NCBI GenBank assembly: GCA_028023455.1
Contig: JAQFVV010013332.1
Coordinates: forward strand, 26,992-90,991
Length of the DNA: 64,000 nt
From: Epiperipatus broadwayi
Lineage: Eukaryota; Onychophora; Udeonychophora; Euonychophora; Peripatidae
Direction of reading: 5' to 3'
The notes under the pieces were generated by a model. That model saw only the letters and a list, made by a program, of their open reading frames with translations, was not told where the DNA came from and made no database searches. Position 1 is the stretch's first letter. Every line of letters begins with the position of its first letter. Positions 47,846-60,770 of this stretch are shown in pieces. The position numbers and the translations under genes were made by a program.

Positions 47846-50800
47846 ATTATGTAATTCCATTATTTTGATACAAAAGTAGTTTTAATTATAAAAAAAATAT
47901 AAATTGTATTATTCTTTAATTACAGTTTTTTGATATTGATGTAAAAGAAACTAATCCAAGAATGACATAAATGTAGTTTTTCATGTAATTTTTGTATGTA
48001 TGTACCGTATGTGAGTAAATCAATGTGTGTTAAGAATTCTATTTTTGGTTTTTCATTCTTATAAACATCATTATTAAAGCAAAAACTGGAAACCAAATTA
48101 TTAATAATAAATATTTATTTTACTAGGTAAGACCCCCCCCGTCCCTAAAGAGATGTAGAAAGTTAAATCACAGACTGTATCTGATGATTGAACAATTTTT
48201 ATTTTAAGAAAAAAAAACATTGCTATTTATTGAAACATATATATTTATACCTCTTCTTTTTATTAGTTAGTGTAAAATGTGTTGAAAATAATAAATGTAT
48301 TTTAATTTTGAACATAACTTATCAAAGTTATAATTTATGAATAAATTTAAAAAATATATATATTTAAAAATATTTAAATTCATTTTTTTATTTTAAGCTA
48401 ATTTTTATATTTTCCTAGCTTTATTATTTTTTATTATTTTATGGAGCATTCAATATTTTATTTTTTATGGCACCACATTATATCTTTAGTGTATGCATAA
48501 AAAATTCAATGTGGTATTTTCAGTATAAAACAAGTTAAATTAAAATATTACGAAAGACAAAAGAAGAGTCATAGATCACATGACCCCATTCTCTTAAGCT
48601 AAAAAATTAATAAACCGTTGAATTGAAAAATTCTTTTAAGCATCTTAGTTTGCTATACTAAATAATAAAATTACAAATGTGTGTAAAATTTAATATTTGA
48701 TTAGGAAGTGATAGAAAATGTTACTTAAATTGTTGACACCGCTCTAGTAGAAATGCATATACCCTGATAACGTCTTAATTTTTCATTTGATAAACCCTGA
48801 TTACTCTATATTTATAACTTTTACTGTTTGTCATTCAATGTGTTTATTTAATATTTTCATTATTATTAATAAATGCATATGTAAGCACAAATACACAGGA
48901 TTAAATTTCTTTTGTTTACATTTTGCAGCATTATTTTAAAAAATAATATTAATCTTTACTATATTTTTCTTTTAAAAAGCAGTTTCTCTTTTTATTTTTA
49001 TTTTTTATGAATTGGTATAGTGATATATGAGATCTTTAGCATCTTATCAAAACACTTAAAAGTGATGAACTTTTTTAGACACTGGGGCGACTATGACAAG
49101 CTAACAGTTTTATAAAAATCTATAATAAAAGACGAGACATGCACAATTTTCTATGTAAAACGAATCTATTTAAAAGTATTGCCTTCATTGACTTTATACA
49201 AGTATTTTTAAATATTTAATAAGAACTTTTTTAAAAAAAAAATATTCAAGTAAAATCAACTGTTTTTTTTTCAACGATAAAAATTAAGTAAAATCAACTT
49301 TTGGATAAATAATTCAAAATAATCAATTCTTAGGTTATCTTTTCCTGAATTAAAAAAACAAACAAACTAAAATTATTAAAATTAATTGATTAATGAAACA
49401 AAAATAAATAAAACAGTGAAAAGACCATTGAAATTAATAAAAACAGATTGAATTGATTAGAACCCGTATCTTTACTAAAAATATCGAAAGTGCAAGTTTT
49501 TTCAAGAAAGATTAAAAAAAATTAGACGAAATGAAAATTTAAAAGAAATTCATAATATTTTAAAATTCTGATAAATTTTTATAAATCATTTTTATTATGA
49601 ATATATATATACTCAACTATATTCAAAATATTTATCGTCACACTATCTCAAACTTCTTATATCACAACTATTCACCAATATAAAAATTCAGATCGCACTC
49701 TTCAGGTGAGATAGAAGCAATGACGCCTAAATCACTATACACATTAATGTCACTGCTAAAAGACAAGATTATATATACTATAAGGTCCTATGTGAAAGGT
49801 TGTTAATCATTATTACCTTTTTAATATTACACTTCCTAACAGAAATTTTCTTGAGATAATAAAATTAATGTAATATATACCATTAAATAAATATTATATA
49901 TTGTATTATTTGATCTTTAAGGCCTTTGGTCCAATCTTCATTTCGACTGGACAAAAATAATACAATCTTTAACTGAATGTAATTTTTGTGCGGTATTATT
50001 ATGTCGTCTATTTTTGTGTATTCAATTGAATTATTTTTTTTATTACTATGTCTTGCAATGATTACTTTAATAATACCTTTATCCAGTTGGGGGGGGGGAT
50101 TCTAGTTGGCAGAAACATATTTAATAACTATATATTTTTCTGATTATTTCTGGAAGTTACCTTGAACGTTTTTTTTTATGCCCAATAAACTTCTGTTTTA
50201 ATATATTTATATATACTGAGATAGATTAAAAACAATGATCACTTAATCTGGTTTTAAAAGATCATAATAAAAATAAGATTTTATGAATAAAATAATAATA
50301 GTAATTAGTTTCCAAATCAAGTAAAGATGAAAAGCATTTGTACAATGTGTGTGAAAAATAAAAAGATAGGATAATAAGTAAGATATTTAATGTCATAAAC
50401 AACAATCATTTGTTTTCTTTAGAAATAAAAGTGATTAATGTGTGCATGATTATAATCAACATGCACGAACACAATAAATAGATGCACTCTAACTCTCAGC
50501 ATTCTAATTTAAATCATGCATATAATTAATTAATGATGCAACAAATATTATGTTTTTTTATATATAACAAAAGTATATATCTCTACATAGGAGAATAATT
50601 ATGTTAAATATGATTTGAAACATTGTTATGAATAAAGAAAGATGGTATCACAATATTTTAAAGATATCACAATAATAGTAATAATAAAGAGTTTAAAAAG
50701 TTCATGTGTTATTAACTTAGAGAAAAGTTACTTGTGTTAAGACTGATAATTTTTTTATTGACAGAAGATTCATTTTCTATTTTACTCTGAGGGTTCTAAT

Positions 50801-50955
50801 ATTGTTATTTCTTTCATAATTCTAAACTATTAATAAGCAAAAATGGAAAATATATTTCTTAATAATCAATTGAAATGGTTAAATAATAAAGTTTAAATCA
50901 TCTCTTTTACTGAAATGCATTTACAAAAAATATCAATATTGAAATACAAGGATAA
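47846..50955. other. AT-rich DNA, no gene seen
   Basis: Short C9 (about 48,128) and G10 (about 50,089) runs. Nothing coding or structured. Confidence 0.4.
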
Positions 50956-51060
50956 TGTATATAATTAACCCAGATGTAATTAAAAGGAATATTGGATAGA
51001 GTGGATAATTGTAGAAAGCTTGAAAGTCTGGGTTCAAATCACCTTTAATTAAATATTATC
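50956..51060 (+). repeat. Family B tail fragment
   Basis: AGAGTGGATAATTGTAGAAAG and GTCTGGGTTCAAATCACC match the 3' end of family B. GGTTCAAATC is the clearest B-box-like sequence of that family. Confidence 0.5.
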
Positions 51061-51967
51061 AATGTATATCATTGAAATGCTTTGCAAAACGTTGTTGGAA
51101 AACCATTTAATATATATGGGAGAATCATCATCTTGCATAATGTTTCTTGATATAAAAACTAGAAAAATTATACATTACTAAAAAAAGGAAATAATTAATA
51201 GTGCTATTAAAAAAATTCTAATAAATAAAGTCCTGTCAAAATTCACACCTATGTAATATCTGAAGACTAATTTACCTATCTACTGCCTAATCAAATGATA
51301 ATATACAAAACCAACTAAATTGATTTTCATTTTATACCATTTTAAAGCAGAACTGTAATTTAAAAAAAATCTACAAATGAACTATGATGCATCAATACTC
51401 TTTTAATTATACATGCATTTTGTAATGTTATTTTAATTTTTTTCTTCTTTTGTTATTAATGTTATTTGAAATGTTAATTTCAGTTAAGAAAATATACCTT
51501 GAGATCAAAACATACCTGATGATGATTAATTAACAAACCTAGAAACCGAATTTGTTCATGTAAAAATAAATTACATATTTTTATATCTCATGTTAAACTT
51601 AAGGTTTTTATTATATATCATGACTTAATGATATATCAATACAGTATGCATTTTATTTTAATTTTATATATAATTTTTGGAAATAAATTTATACCTGCTT
51701 CTACTTTTTATTATACACCTGTTAAATGAGTTAAAATTCCTGATTAATTGAGCAATAATAATTTGACAGACATTTATATTTTTTATTACCATTTTAATTT
51801 TCTAGAAAGAAACATTTGCATAAATATGATTTTAATATATATTTTGCATAAGAGACTCAAATATGTCAATATAAACTTGGGGAAATGTTATTTATTTTAG
51901 TAATAAAAGATATTGGACATTTATAATTAAATTTCAACCTATTACTATAAAGCGCTGAAAACTTTGA
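51061..51967. other. AT-rich DNA, no gene seen
   Basis: Nothing supported. Confidence 0.4.
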
Positions 51968-52068
51968 AATTATTCAAACGGAAGTCAATCTCAGATAATG
52001 CGCTATTTCTTAAATATCATAAATCTATGCACACTCTCCTGGTAAGATTGACTTCCGTTTGAATAATT
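51968..52068. mobile_element. 101-bp sequence with perfect 24-bp terminal inverted repeats
   Basis: AATTATTCAAACGGAAGTCA(ATCT) at 51,968-51,991 is exactly complementary to 52,045-52,068, around a 53-base interior. Possible miniature inverted-repeat element; no clear target duplication. Confidence 0.7.
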
Positions 52069-52855
52069 AAATTTAAAGTAACTGATTTATCATTAAAAGT
52101 ATATTATTCATTATTATTCTTTGTCATGATGAGTCTTAATAAAGATAATGAGAATTTGTTCATAATATTTTAATATGAGCTATTTAGATTTTTCTTTATC
52201 CAAATTTTTTTGAATAAATTGTTAGTAAAGTTACATTTTAAATAGTAGGTATAGACAGGCATAAAATGTTTGGTCTCTGTTGCCCTCTGCTTGTATTACA
52301 ATAGAGATTAATGTTATAAAGTTATAGAAAATTAATAGATCTGCTAGTGAGCACAACAGATGTCACATGACAATCAAAAATACCACATATATCAAATTTA
52401 TTAATAGCTATATTTGTGTCAAAATTAAATATGTATTTTATTATTAACTGATAAAATTCATTCATCTCCTTATCTTTCATGATCTATGTTTTTTTTGTAT
52501 TTGATTTCATCAACATTTTCTAAGTTATTAGGATTACCCTATAATTTAATAAATTATTAAAATACCTTGCAGGTGCAATGATGAAATCATGTTTCAATGT
52601 GACTGATAATATTATAGTAAACATACATCATTTCACTAGTATCAATATTTTTATTATCTTAAAAAATAACTGAATGATTAACAATACATAATATGCAAAA
52701 ATGTTGTCACACAATGATTTGTGAAACATTGTCAAAGATTATTTTACTCATTACATTGTTGATAACATAATTAATCAAATAAATGCCAAGTACAGATCAT
52801 ATTGTTTTATTTTATAATAAATTTATTATAATTGCAGAAACTTATTAGAGATATA
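52069..52855. other. AT-rich DNA, no gene seen
   Basis: Nothing supported. Confidence 0.4.
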
Positions 52856-53231
52856 TCCTAAGCCAGGGCTCCCCAACCTTTTTGCACTTAAGAGCACATT
52901 CTATAATACTGGCCAGATGGCGGGCACCATTTATTTTTTCAATGTAAATTTATAGTTGGATATAGTTAATAATACACATAATATAATGTACAAAAAATAC
53001 TTATTTCAAAAATATAATTTTAATGTTTATATTTTTAGTTGTAAAAGTATAGTATGCCCTACAATTTGATTGCAATATAATACAATAATTTATAAGAAAT
53101 TTAAAAAATTAAATTAATTTGTATCAGATAAATAATTTTTTATCGTGTTCAGATAGCGGTGGGCACACAAAAAATGGTCTGTGGACATCATGGTACCCAT
53201 AGGCATAGGGTTGGGGACCCCTACCCTAAGC
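52856..53231. mobile_element. hAT-type MITE with 8-bp target duplication
   Basis: Element 52,864-53,223 (360 bases). The left end CAGGGCTCCCCAACC and the complement of the right end, TAGGGGTCCCCAACC, are inverted repeats with the CAGGGGTCCCCAAC pattern common to many animal hAT elements. Flanks TCCTAAGC (52,856-52,863) and CCCTAAGC (53,224-53,231) are a 7/8 matching 8-bp duplication, the hAT hallmark. The interior is AT-rich and non-coding. Confidence 0.9.
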
Positions 53232-54412
53232 TATCTACAAAATTAATATACTTACAAGAACTGTAGATTTTAGAATATATACAGATGCAATATATTTAAG
53301 TTATATTACTAATGTTTTCTGTAAAAAATTATAAAAATTTATGGTCTTCTATACAACAATATTTGATAAAAATTGAATCAATGTTTTGCAAGACATTGGA
53401 AGAGTACTTCACATCAATCATAACAATCTCAATTTATGCTTAAGATGTTTAACAATATTCAATTTGTTGTTCAATTTTGAACATGAAGTTTAGCTATAAT
53501 TTAAGTAATGACTTTTATGTATGGAATTAATGTTGATTGATAAGGCAGATTTTATAATCAAATAATTGCTAAATTTTATGTTCAGTCTTTAATACTTATT
53601 TGAACATTGTAAGTCCACTTAAAAAAATTGCAAGTAGTTAATTGATTCTTAATTAAACATTTCCATATAAAAGTCTATTACTTTTTTTTATTTATAAATT
53701 TATATATGTATAGAAGAAAATTAATGTATTACATATTTATGTGGTGTTTAAATAATAATCAAATAATAATAATTTTTTTACCATAGCTATATAAATATCA
53801 ATTTTTTTAATACATTAACTTTTAAAATGATGGGTAATTAATTTTATTGGTGGAGTCAGGTAAAAGTCTAAACTTTTAATTGGTCAATTCACAAACTCAG
53901 CCATAAAAATATATTCAACTTTTAATATTATATTCACTTTAGATTCATTTGTAAAAAGTATATTAATAATTTTCCAGGTTATGAAAGTAAATGAAAGTTT
54001 TTTCAAAAATAAATTTTTATTTATAATTATAAAAATATTCGATAGTGGCAAATCTAAAATGAATGTTAGTAACCAACTAAAAAGTGTTGCTGACATCATT
54101 GATTTCTTTCTCAGTTTTACATTCTGGAAAAGTAAATAATTTTTACTAAAATCTTATATATTTTTTATAATAATTTATTTTTTAGCATATTTTATCAAAA
54201 TAATTTATAATATATCAAAAAATACTTTTAAAATGGTCTAAAACATTTGTTTATCACTTTCAAAATGAAACAAAAAATAATAATTTTATTGACAAGCGGT
54301 TTTCTTTGTCCTTGATGGTTAACAGCCAATCAGCATCAAGAATGGACTGACCTCTTCCATTGTTAACTTAAAGTTTGAATATTATTGATTTTTTATTTGT
54401 AAAATAATTCAG
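53232..54412. other. AT-rich DNA, no gene seen
   Basis: The frame at 53,884-54,099 (minus) is hydrophobic and unsupported. Confidence 0.4.
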
Positions 54413-54565
54413 AAGAGGGCAGCATCTTACAGAACTTTTTTTGACCTTAAAAAAGAGAGTAAAATCTTAATGGTAGCATTAAAAATGACGGAATTCAAGC
54501 AACTTGAAACTGGCTCAACTAAGACCAGAGAACACCATGAAAGAGTTAACTGTTCCAAAATGTAG
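54413..54565 (+). CDS. Possible terminal exon, unknown protein
   Basis: After an acceptor-like TTTGTAAAATAATTCAG there is an open frame of 50 codons to TAG (54,563-54,565). It reads KRAASYRTFFDLKKESKILM, then EFKQLETGSTKTREHHERVN. Its balanced, charged composition stands out from the local AT noise. Sequence just after the stop (AGAGTTAACT..., ATTTCAGCATTTTCT) recurs in diverged form near 55,437-55,480, so the whole may belong to a repeat and not a gene. Confidence 0.25.
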   Translation, partial: KRAASYRTFFDLKKESKILMVALKMTEFKQLETGSTKTREHHERVNCSKM

Positions 54566-56213
54566 CATAATGCCCCTCATATTTCAGCATTTTCTGACAT
54601 TTTTCTTTGTCTCACACATTAATGGAAAATATATGATAAAATGATTATTACTTACCAAAAAATAACAAATTTTACTTACTTTGATAGAAATTTTTGTTTA
54701 CTACTGAAATAAAATTTAAATGTTCACATTTTGTTTCTATAAATATTAAAAAAATGAGATTGCAATCAAAACAAAGATGTTACATGTCATCATTTCTAGA
54801 TAGGTTATTTTCAGTTTATAAAATCAACAAAATATTTTTTAATTCTGATTATTTTAATACATTGAAATGAATAATTATGTATTTCTCTTATATCTAACAA
54901 ATTATGCTTTAAAAGTTTAAATTTTTTGAATATTTATTGCAAAATTATATTTTTTTGATATTTTCTTACTTGTAAATATAAAGTAGATTGTTTATGTCAT
55001 AGCTACTTTTCTAATTTGCTTCTGGCCATATTTACATTAGCTGCGGATATAATGTTATATTTTTGGAAATAAAGTATTTCAAGTCAAAATAAGTTATTAA
55101 TAATTTTTATTTCTTGATATCTAATAAACATAATGCAAATTATTTTTTAAAAAAATATCCAAAAGGATAATAAATTTACAAATAATCATATTTTTGCATC
55201 ATTGGAAACTACAACGTCATAAAATGCCAAATGTTCTACAGTCTTGATAACAGACAGTGGCTGAACATGTCAGGGCAGGAATTTTGAATTTCCTGCTTTT
55301 TTCCACACAATTTTTGGGGAAAAAAAAATACTAAAATATACCATTTTACACACATTTCAATGTAGAATACTTATGAAAAAATTCACTTGGGAGCAAACTG
55401 GCCAAAAGACAAAATAATTTGGGTCAACCATGTGTAAAGTTAACTCTTCTGCATTTCAACATTTTCTCAATGATTTCTTTAGTCGCAATTTATTATAATA
55501 TGTCAATATTTTATTTGAGCATTAAAACTTTTCTTCAATAATATAAATCAATAAATTATATTTGATTTATTAAAAATATACGTTTACAACCAAAAATAGC
55601 ATCAAAACTCATATTTGAACTTTCCAAATATGTGGGGGGAAATAGAAAAAGTGAAATAATGATAAAAAACTAATAAGCAATTACTTTTATTGGCTGATTA
55701 TTGTAATAGTATTTAAAAAAGTAAATAATAATATCTTTGTTGGTTGAATTTTATATTTAAATTTGGAAAAAAATATTAAGAATTCAAGATAAAACTAATT
55801 GAATTCTCATTTAAAATTTAAAACTGCATTTATAATTATTAAAATATCACAAAAGTTCTGTATTACCATATTTAACAAAGTCTAATAATGATAGTACTGT
55901 TTTATTATAATTTCAAATTTTTTAATTTATATTTTTAAAAATAAATGTATTTTGTTAAAAAAAACTTGAATACATTTCTTTTTAATACCTTCTGTGTAAA
56001 TACTTTGCAATGTTAAACACAAATATTTAAAAAACTAAATAAAAAATCAATTTCTTTGTTCATTGATAATGGTAAATTTGTGTTTCATTACATTTAAGTT
56101 GATGATGTTTGCTTACATTATGTTTTCTTTTTTAATTTAATGGCAGATGGTGAGGGTTAAGGAATTAACTGAAAATATTTCCTCAGATTGGAAAACTGCA
56201 TATAATAATTAAT

Positions 56214-56215
<2 letters not shown>
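54566..56215. other. AT-rich DNA with a short odd frame
   Basis: Around 55,190-55,292 a plus frame reads NYNVIKCQMFYSLDNRQWLN and stops. It is too short to call. Confidence 0.3.

Positions 56216-56247
<32 letters not shown>
56216..56247. repeat. (TA)n microsatellite
   Basis: TA run at the outer (3') boundary of the PLE at 56.25-57.0 kb. Confidence 0.9.
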
Positions 56248-56249
<2 letters not shown>

Positions 56250-56250
<1 letters not shown>

Positions 56251-56393
56251 AAACCATTAAACAATACAATACTAGTTTAAATCCAAAATTTTACCAAAAT
56301 CCTTACACGACCATGGTTTCAAATAGACCTTCTCAAGTGAAATCAATCTAAAGGAAATAACATATATTGAAATGAATTATGGGAAGGTTTGTT

Positions 56394-56455
<62 letters not shown>

Positions 56456-57010
56456 AACAAACCTTCCCATAATTCATTTCAAACTCCACCTTCCCTTAAT
56501 ATCAAAAAAAGTCTTCATAAGATTGATAGCCTCAGAATCAAGAAGATTTATCATCAAAGTCTTCTTTATTCTTCTTTTTAACTCATTCTTTTCACAAAAA
56601 ATAACCAAAGCATTGTCAAACAATATTCTATGACCTGTATTCAATTCATGAATACATAAAGCTGAGTTAAGATACCTATGTTTAACTCTACTTATATGAA
56701 CCCTTAATCCTTTCATTAAGGCTAAACTTACTCTGGCCTACATAAAACTTACCACAACTACGTGGAATCTTATAAACAATACCAGGAATAGACCTACTAT
56801 CAATAGAATGTTTTGAACCATTAAGTAATGAATTCATATCAGGACCTTTCTTCCATGCAACCTTCCTTCCACCTAACAAATGGCTATTCTTATAAACCAA
56901 ATTATATATTGAAGCCTTAAATGATAATGCCATATAATCATTATCCTTACCAACAAAATTCAGTAATACAGCATCAATTGATCCATACCATAAGATGGCA
57001 CTGTTGCTAG
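56250..57010 (-). pseudogene. Penelope-like element, linker, GIY-YIG endonuclease and 3' UTR
   Basis: Minus strand, open in one frame from about 57,010 to 56,688: DAVLLNFVGKDNDYM, ASIYNLVYKNSHLLGGRKVA, then the endonuclease with GIVYKIPRSCGKFYVGQSKF and LNERIKG. After a frameshift near 56,700 it continues SRVKHRYLNSALCIHELNTG, HRILFD, then LKRRIKKT. It differs clearly from the 12-kb PLE, which lacks the SAL.IHE..TGH segment next to YVGQ, so at least two PLE lineages are present. The UTR includes CTTGAGAAGGTC and GAAACCATGGTC, a PLE-style 3' motif. The RT is missing. Confidence 0.8.
56367..56482. repeat. Perfect palindrome centred on (TA)n
   Basis: 29 bases (56,367-56,395) are exactly complementary to 56,454-56,482, with a TA run of about 58 bases between. 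The right arm overlaps the end of the PLE coding frame, so the left arm is an inverted copy of PLE 3' sequence across (TA)n. Confidence 0.9.
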
Positions 57011-57849
57011 TGAAAAACGAATAGATATAATGTTACCAGGCTGATTTGATTATTATTATTTTGTAATGTTATCGTGTTTTTTTTTTTTTTTTTTGGTTTG
57101 GATTTTTTTTTTTTTTGGACCGTATTTTCTTTTTTTTTTTTAAATAAATAAATTGATTTTTAAATATTTTTTTAATACGTTTTGTAAAAACCTTTTTTTT
57201 CTTCATTTTTTTTTGTAAAACTTGTTGTTAACAAAATTGGATTACGGTCTTTTTTTTTTTAAAGTAACTTTTTTTTTCGCTTTAGATTACAGTCTTCTTT
57301 TTTTTTAAAGTAACTTTTTTATTTTTTTTGGCTTTTTACTTTCATTAAACTACCACAAAGGCAGTTCTTCTGGGTGAGGAGAATATTTCTCTGTTGAAGA
57401 AAGGCCACCACATCTGCCCTTGTAGTCTGCCATTGAAATGTTTTGATCTCGAAAAAGTGTCGGAAAGTGCACGACTTGATCGTGAACTTTGCCGAATTTG
57501 ACTAACACTTCTCATTAACTGAATTCTGACTCCTGACAATGAAACCAGGGACATTTGGAACATCGTTACAATTTTTACGAATGGAAATAAAAAATACATC
57601 GAAGCCAAAAAAAAAAAAAACGTTATAATATAGTTTTCGACATTCAAAATACAGAATCCTTCACATCATACGCTGCACAATAGCTAAGAGTAATGTCTAT
57701 AGAAAGTCTTACATATTCATCACTAATAATGTTCAACATACTAGAGATATTGGGGTAATGGGTGCACTTCAACATCTTAGAGGTTGAACAGTTTATTAGG
57801 CCATAAGATCTATGAGAGACTTTGTAAACAGCATATTTATGTGCTTTAG
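57011..57849. other. Segment between inverted PLE ends: T-rich block and G+C-richer unique sequence
   Basis: 57,080-57,340 is dominated by T homopolymers. 57,345-57,600 is G+C-richer, with a plus frame 57,361-57,498 (AVLLGEENISLLKKGHHICP, then FDLEKVSESARLDREL), and a longer minus frame. I recognise neither. 57,644-57,883 (minus) may be a very decayed GIY-YIG-like stretch (AVYKVSHRSYG), but this is weak. Confidence 0.3.
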
Positions 57850-57909
57850 CATAGAAACAGCACCATCTTATAGTGTGGATCAATTGATGCTGTATTACCC
57901 AAAATTCTT
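57850..57909 (+). pseudogene. Inverted copy of the PLE 5' edge
   Basis: About 55 bases complementary to 56,954-57,010 (GGATCAATTGATGCTGTATTAC block). It is the plus-strand partner of the minus PLE, cut short before (TA)n at 57,974. Confidence 0.7.
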
Positions 57910-57968
57910 ATCATCAAAATCATGACTATAAACTTTATTATTAAATAAAACTGTTTTAATAAAATCAT

Positions 57969-57973
<5 letters not shown>

Positions 57974-58019
<46 letters not shown>
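57974..58019. repeat. (TA)n microsatellite
   Basis: TA run of about 46 bases just outside the right PLE arm. Confidence 0.9.
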
Positions 58020-58021
<2 letters not shown>

Positions 58022-60390
58022 TTATACTAGTATAAATAAGGTGTACATTCTACCTGTATAAATAGGGTGAATGTAGTGGGATTCTTGAGAGATAGAAACT
58101 CTCTTAATCATAAATTAAATTTTATATTAAACTTGGTTAATTTGCTTAAAACTAAAGTTACTTTATATGTCTTGGCTGAACTTTCAATTTATACCCATAC
58201 TATACTATGGTGACATGGTTAATAAGAACTGGTGGCTCATACAAGGTAATATAAATCTGAAATAATGATCTGAACACTAACCAAGTTATATTCCTTAGAT
58301 ATTGTTTATAATAATAATATTCATAAATTGAACAAGTAATATCTTGGACAAATAGCATAATCTAACAAAAATAAACAATTTATTTGTTATTAATAAATAG
58401 TCATCTATAAACATAATATTTTAAAATAGGATAACATAATGTTTTATATGAATATTTGTGTAGGATGTTTAAACCTGTTGTGATGTAAAATAACACACCT
58501 ACATTTATAACCAGGAGAAAATAGAGATATATTTTAACTAAATTTCAATAAAAGGATGTTAAATGAGGACTTTAACTTATTATGGTTTTATAATATAATG
58601 GATCTAAGAAAATATAAATAAGTTACTCATAAGTGCTTGAGTTGATATTAATTTATAGTTTGAAATGCCATAATTATTTTTTCTTAATTATTTTTATATA
58701 TATTTTATCATCCACTCTTAAGAAAAATGAATTAGTATAAATAATTATAAATGAACATTATAAAATTTTAAGTTAGCCTTAGTAATCCATAAGATCCTGA
58801 TTTTTATATTTCACAAAGTATCAAATGTAAGTAGAACATAATTATCAGAAGTTATAGTTAATGTCTTCCATGAATAAGTGATATGGTTATATACGAAAAG
58901 CCTTTGATGATAATCAATCCATTTATATAGTTATTAAGCTCATTCATTCACAGTATGTGTTGAATATGGTTACATAGTCATTTCAAATTCTTTACACCAT
59001 TTGGTAATCAGAACTTGTTTGGTGAAGCAACTATAATATTTATCCCTTGTGACATATAATCATTTTTCCGTACAAAAAGGATATCCAAGCTTAAAAGCTA
59101 TTCATAATATATTTGATTAATAAGCACAAAATAATCTGATAAGTATGTAATAGTTATAATTGCACCATATATTCAATTAAACTATTTGTTATCAAAAATC
59201 TTCAAAATGCTGAAATGAAATATAAATTTAAAGAAAGTTAATTGATGAAAGTTAATTAAATTATGAATAATGCTTATATTCCGTCTACCATCTTGAATAT
59301 CTCAGGTATATAATCGCTAACACTGCATTAAGAAAAATAAAAAATATATAAAACATTCAACAGTCAATTGGCAACTTTTTAAAATAATTGCAAAAATTAA
59401 ATGTTTTAAAATAATTCATTAAAACTAATATATATATAATTGCAATTGTTATTTGTTATTAAACATATTTATTTTTTGTTTTTCTTCAGCAATGAGATTC
59501 TACTCTTATTCTATTTTAAAATTAGAAGACTATAATAACAGTTTAATTTATTAAGATTTAAATGCTAGATTTGTTATTCAAATAAAGATTCATTAGTTAT
59601 ATTTGCTTGATCACTCTGTTTAATTAAATTTAAAGACAGATTATAATTTTGTTATAATTATTTTTTTCTTATAAAAGCTCGCAATGACAATCAAGATTAT
59701 TATTTTATAAATGTACAACAATTTATATAATTTTATTAGTTATTTCAATTTAAATCAAATAATGGAAATAGAAACGTACAGTTTATCATAAATCAATCTT
59801 TAACTGAGTTATGTTATAAAATACATTTTTACTTTTTATGAATAATTTAAATTATGAAAACTCTGGAAAAATAAATTTCCTAGTTCAATTAATATATAAA
59901 AAAAGAGCTGGATAAAATAAATTTAAAAAGATTTCTTTTAGTAGAGTTAAGAAATGACATTTCCGTTAGCGATTTCAGATTATTCAGGCTGAACATTTCC
60001 GTTTGCTTGAATATAATGAATGAAGGCAGTGTTAAATCTTATTTTTACTATAACAACGATTTAACGGAATCAAAACAGTCCGTAATAATTGTGTTGTTAA
60101 AAAAAATTACTGAAGCACAAAACAGACTAGTATATAGTTTTACAAACAATATTTGTAAAGGAATAAAGCCTATTTTAAAATAGTACAATATTGAAAAGCG
60201 GTAAGAAAAATTGAATAAATGTAAGGTGAATAAAAATAAACATCGATATATTCATGTTAGAGGAGAGAAAAAATAAAGCCATATGTGCGTGGCAAATGTT
60301 TTTTTGTCTTTGTAAACTTGGCTTGCAAGAACAATGAAAAAACTGATCACGAAGAGAAAGATTAGTTAGATAGATATTTATAAAAAGGAT
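58020..60390. other. AT-rich DNA, no gene seen
   Basis: Nothing supported beyond a weak tandem-like pair (GTATAAATAAGGTG / GTATAAATAGGGTG) at 58,030-58,070. Confidence 0.4.
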
Positions 60391-60546
60391 TCAGATTGAT
60401 ATTATAAATATGTATAATATTTTTAATTGTTTCGAATGAACTGATTCGTAAAAAAAAAAGTAGGAAATTGCTGAAAATCCATCATGTACTCTTGGACTTC
60501 GTGCGAAACAACAATAGCAACCAGTATCTATCTCAGGACCATCCAT
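60391..60546 (-). CDS. Small open frame of unusual composition, possible first exon
   Basis: 51 codons from ATG at 60,546, beginning MDGPEIDTGCYCCFARSPRV and HDGFSAISY. The first 28 residues are rich in Cys, Gly, Pro and Asp, unlike the AT-driven frames elsewhere; the rest is ordinary AT noise. GAGTACATG inside (AG|GTACAT-like) could be a donor. No known family. Confidence 0.2.
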   Translation of the reverse strand: MDGPEIDTGCYCCFARSPRVHDGFSAISYFFFYESVHSKQLKILYIFIISI

Positions 60547-60770
60547 TTAATGATTTTTCTTTAAGAATAAATAGTCTTATGCCTATTTTTTAAAAAAGAA
60601 AAACATTTGATTTTGTTAAATAAAATTTTCATCCGTGTATATATGTATACATTGAGTTTTTTTTACTGATAATAATGTGAAAATATTAATAGAGAAATGT
60701 TGCCAAATGATAACATCTAATCATTATCAATAAAAATCTGCTTTTGCTTAACATACTTTTAGCATAAAAA

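Noticed and set aside
56285-56340. Hammerhead in the 3' UTR of the 56-kb PLE (minus strand)
   Set aside because: GAAACCATGGTC copies the helix III palindrome pattern, but there is no CTGATGA-like core or stem II upstream, only CTTGAGAAGGTC. It may be a relic, not a supported ribozyme.
57345-57647. 100-codon minus-strand frame as a host gene
   Set aside because: It starts in a T/A homopolymer, is strongly hydrophobic then Arg/Ser-rich, and overlaps an equally plausible plus frame. Not enough to call either.
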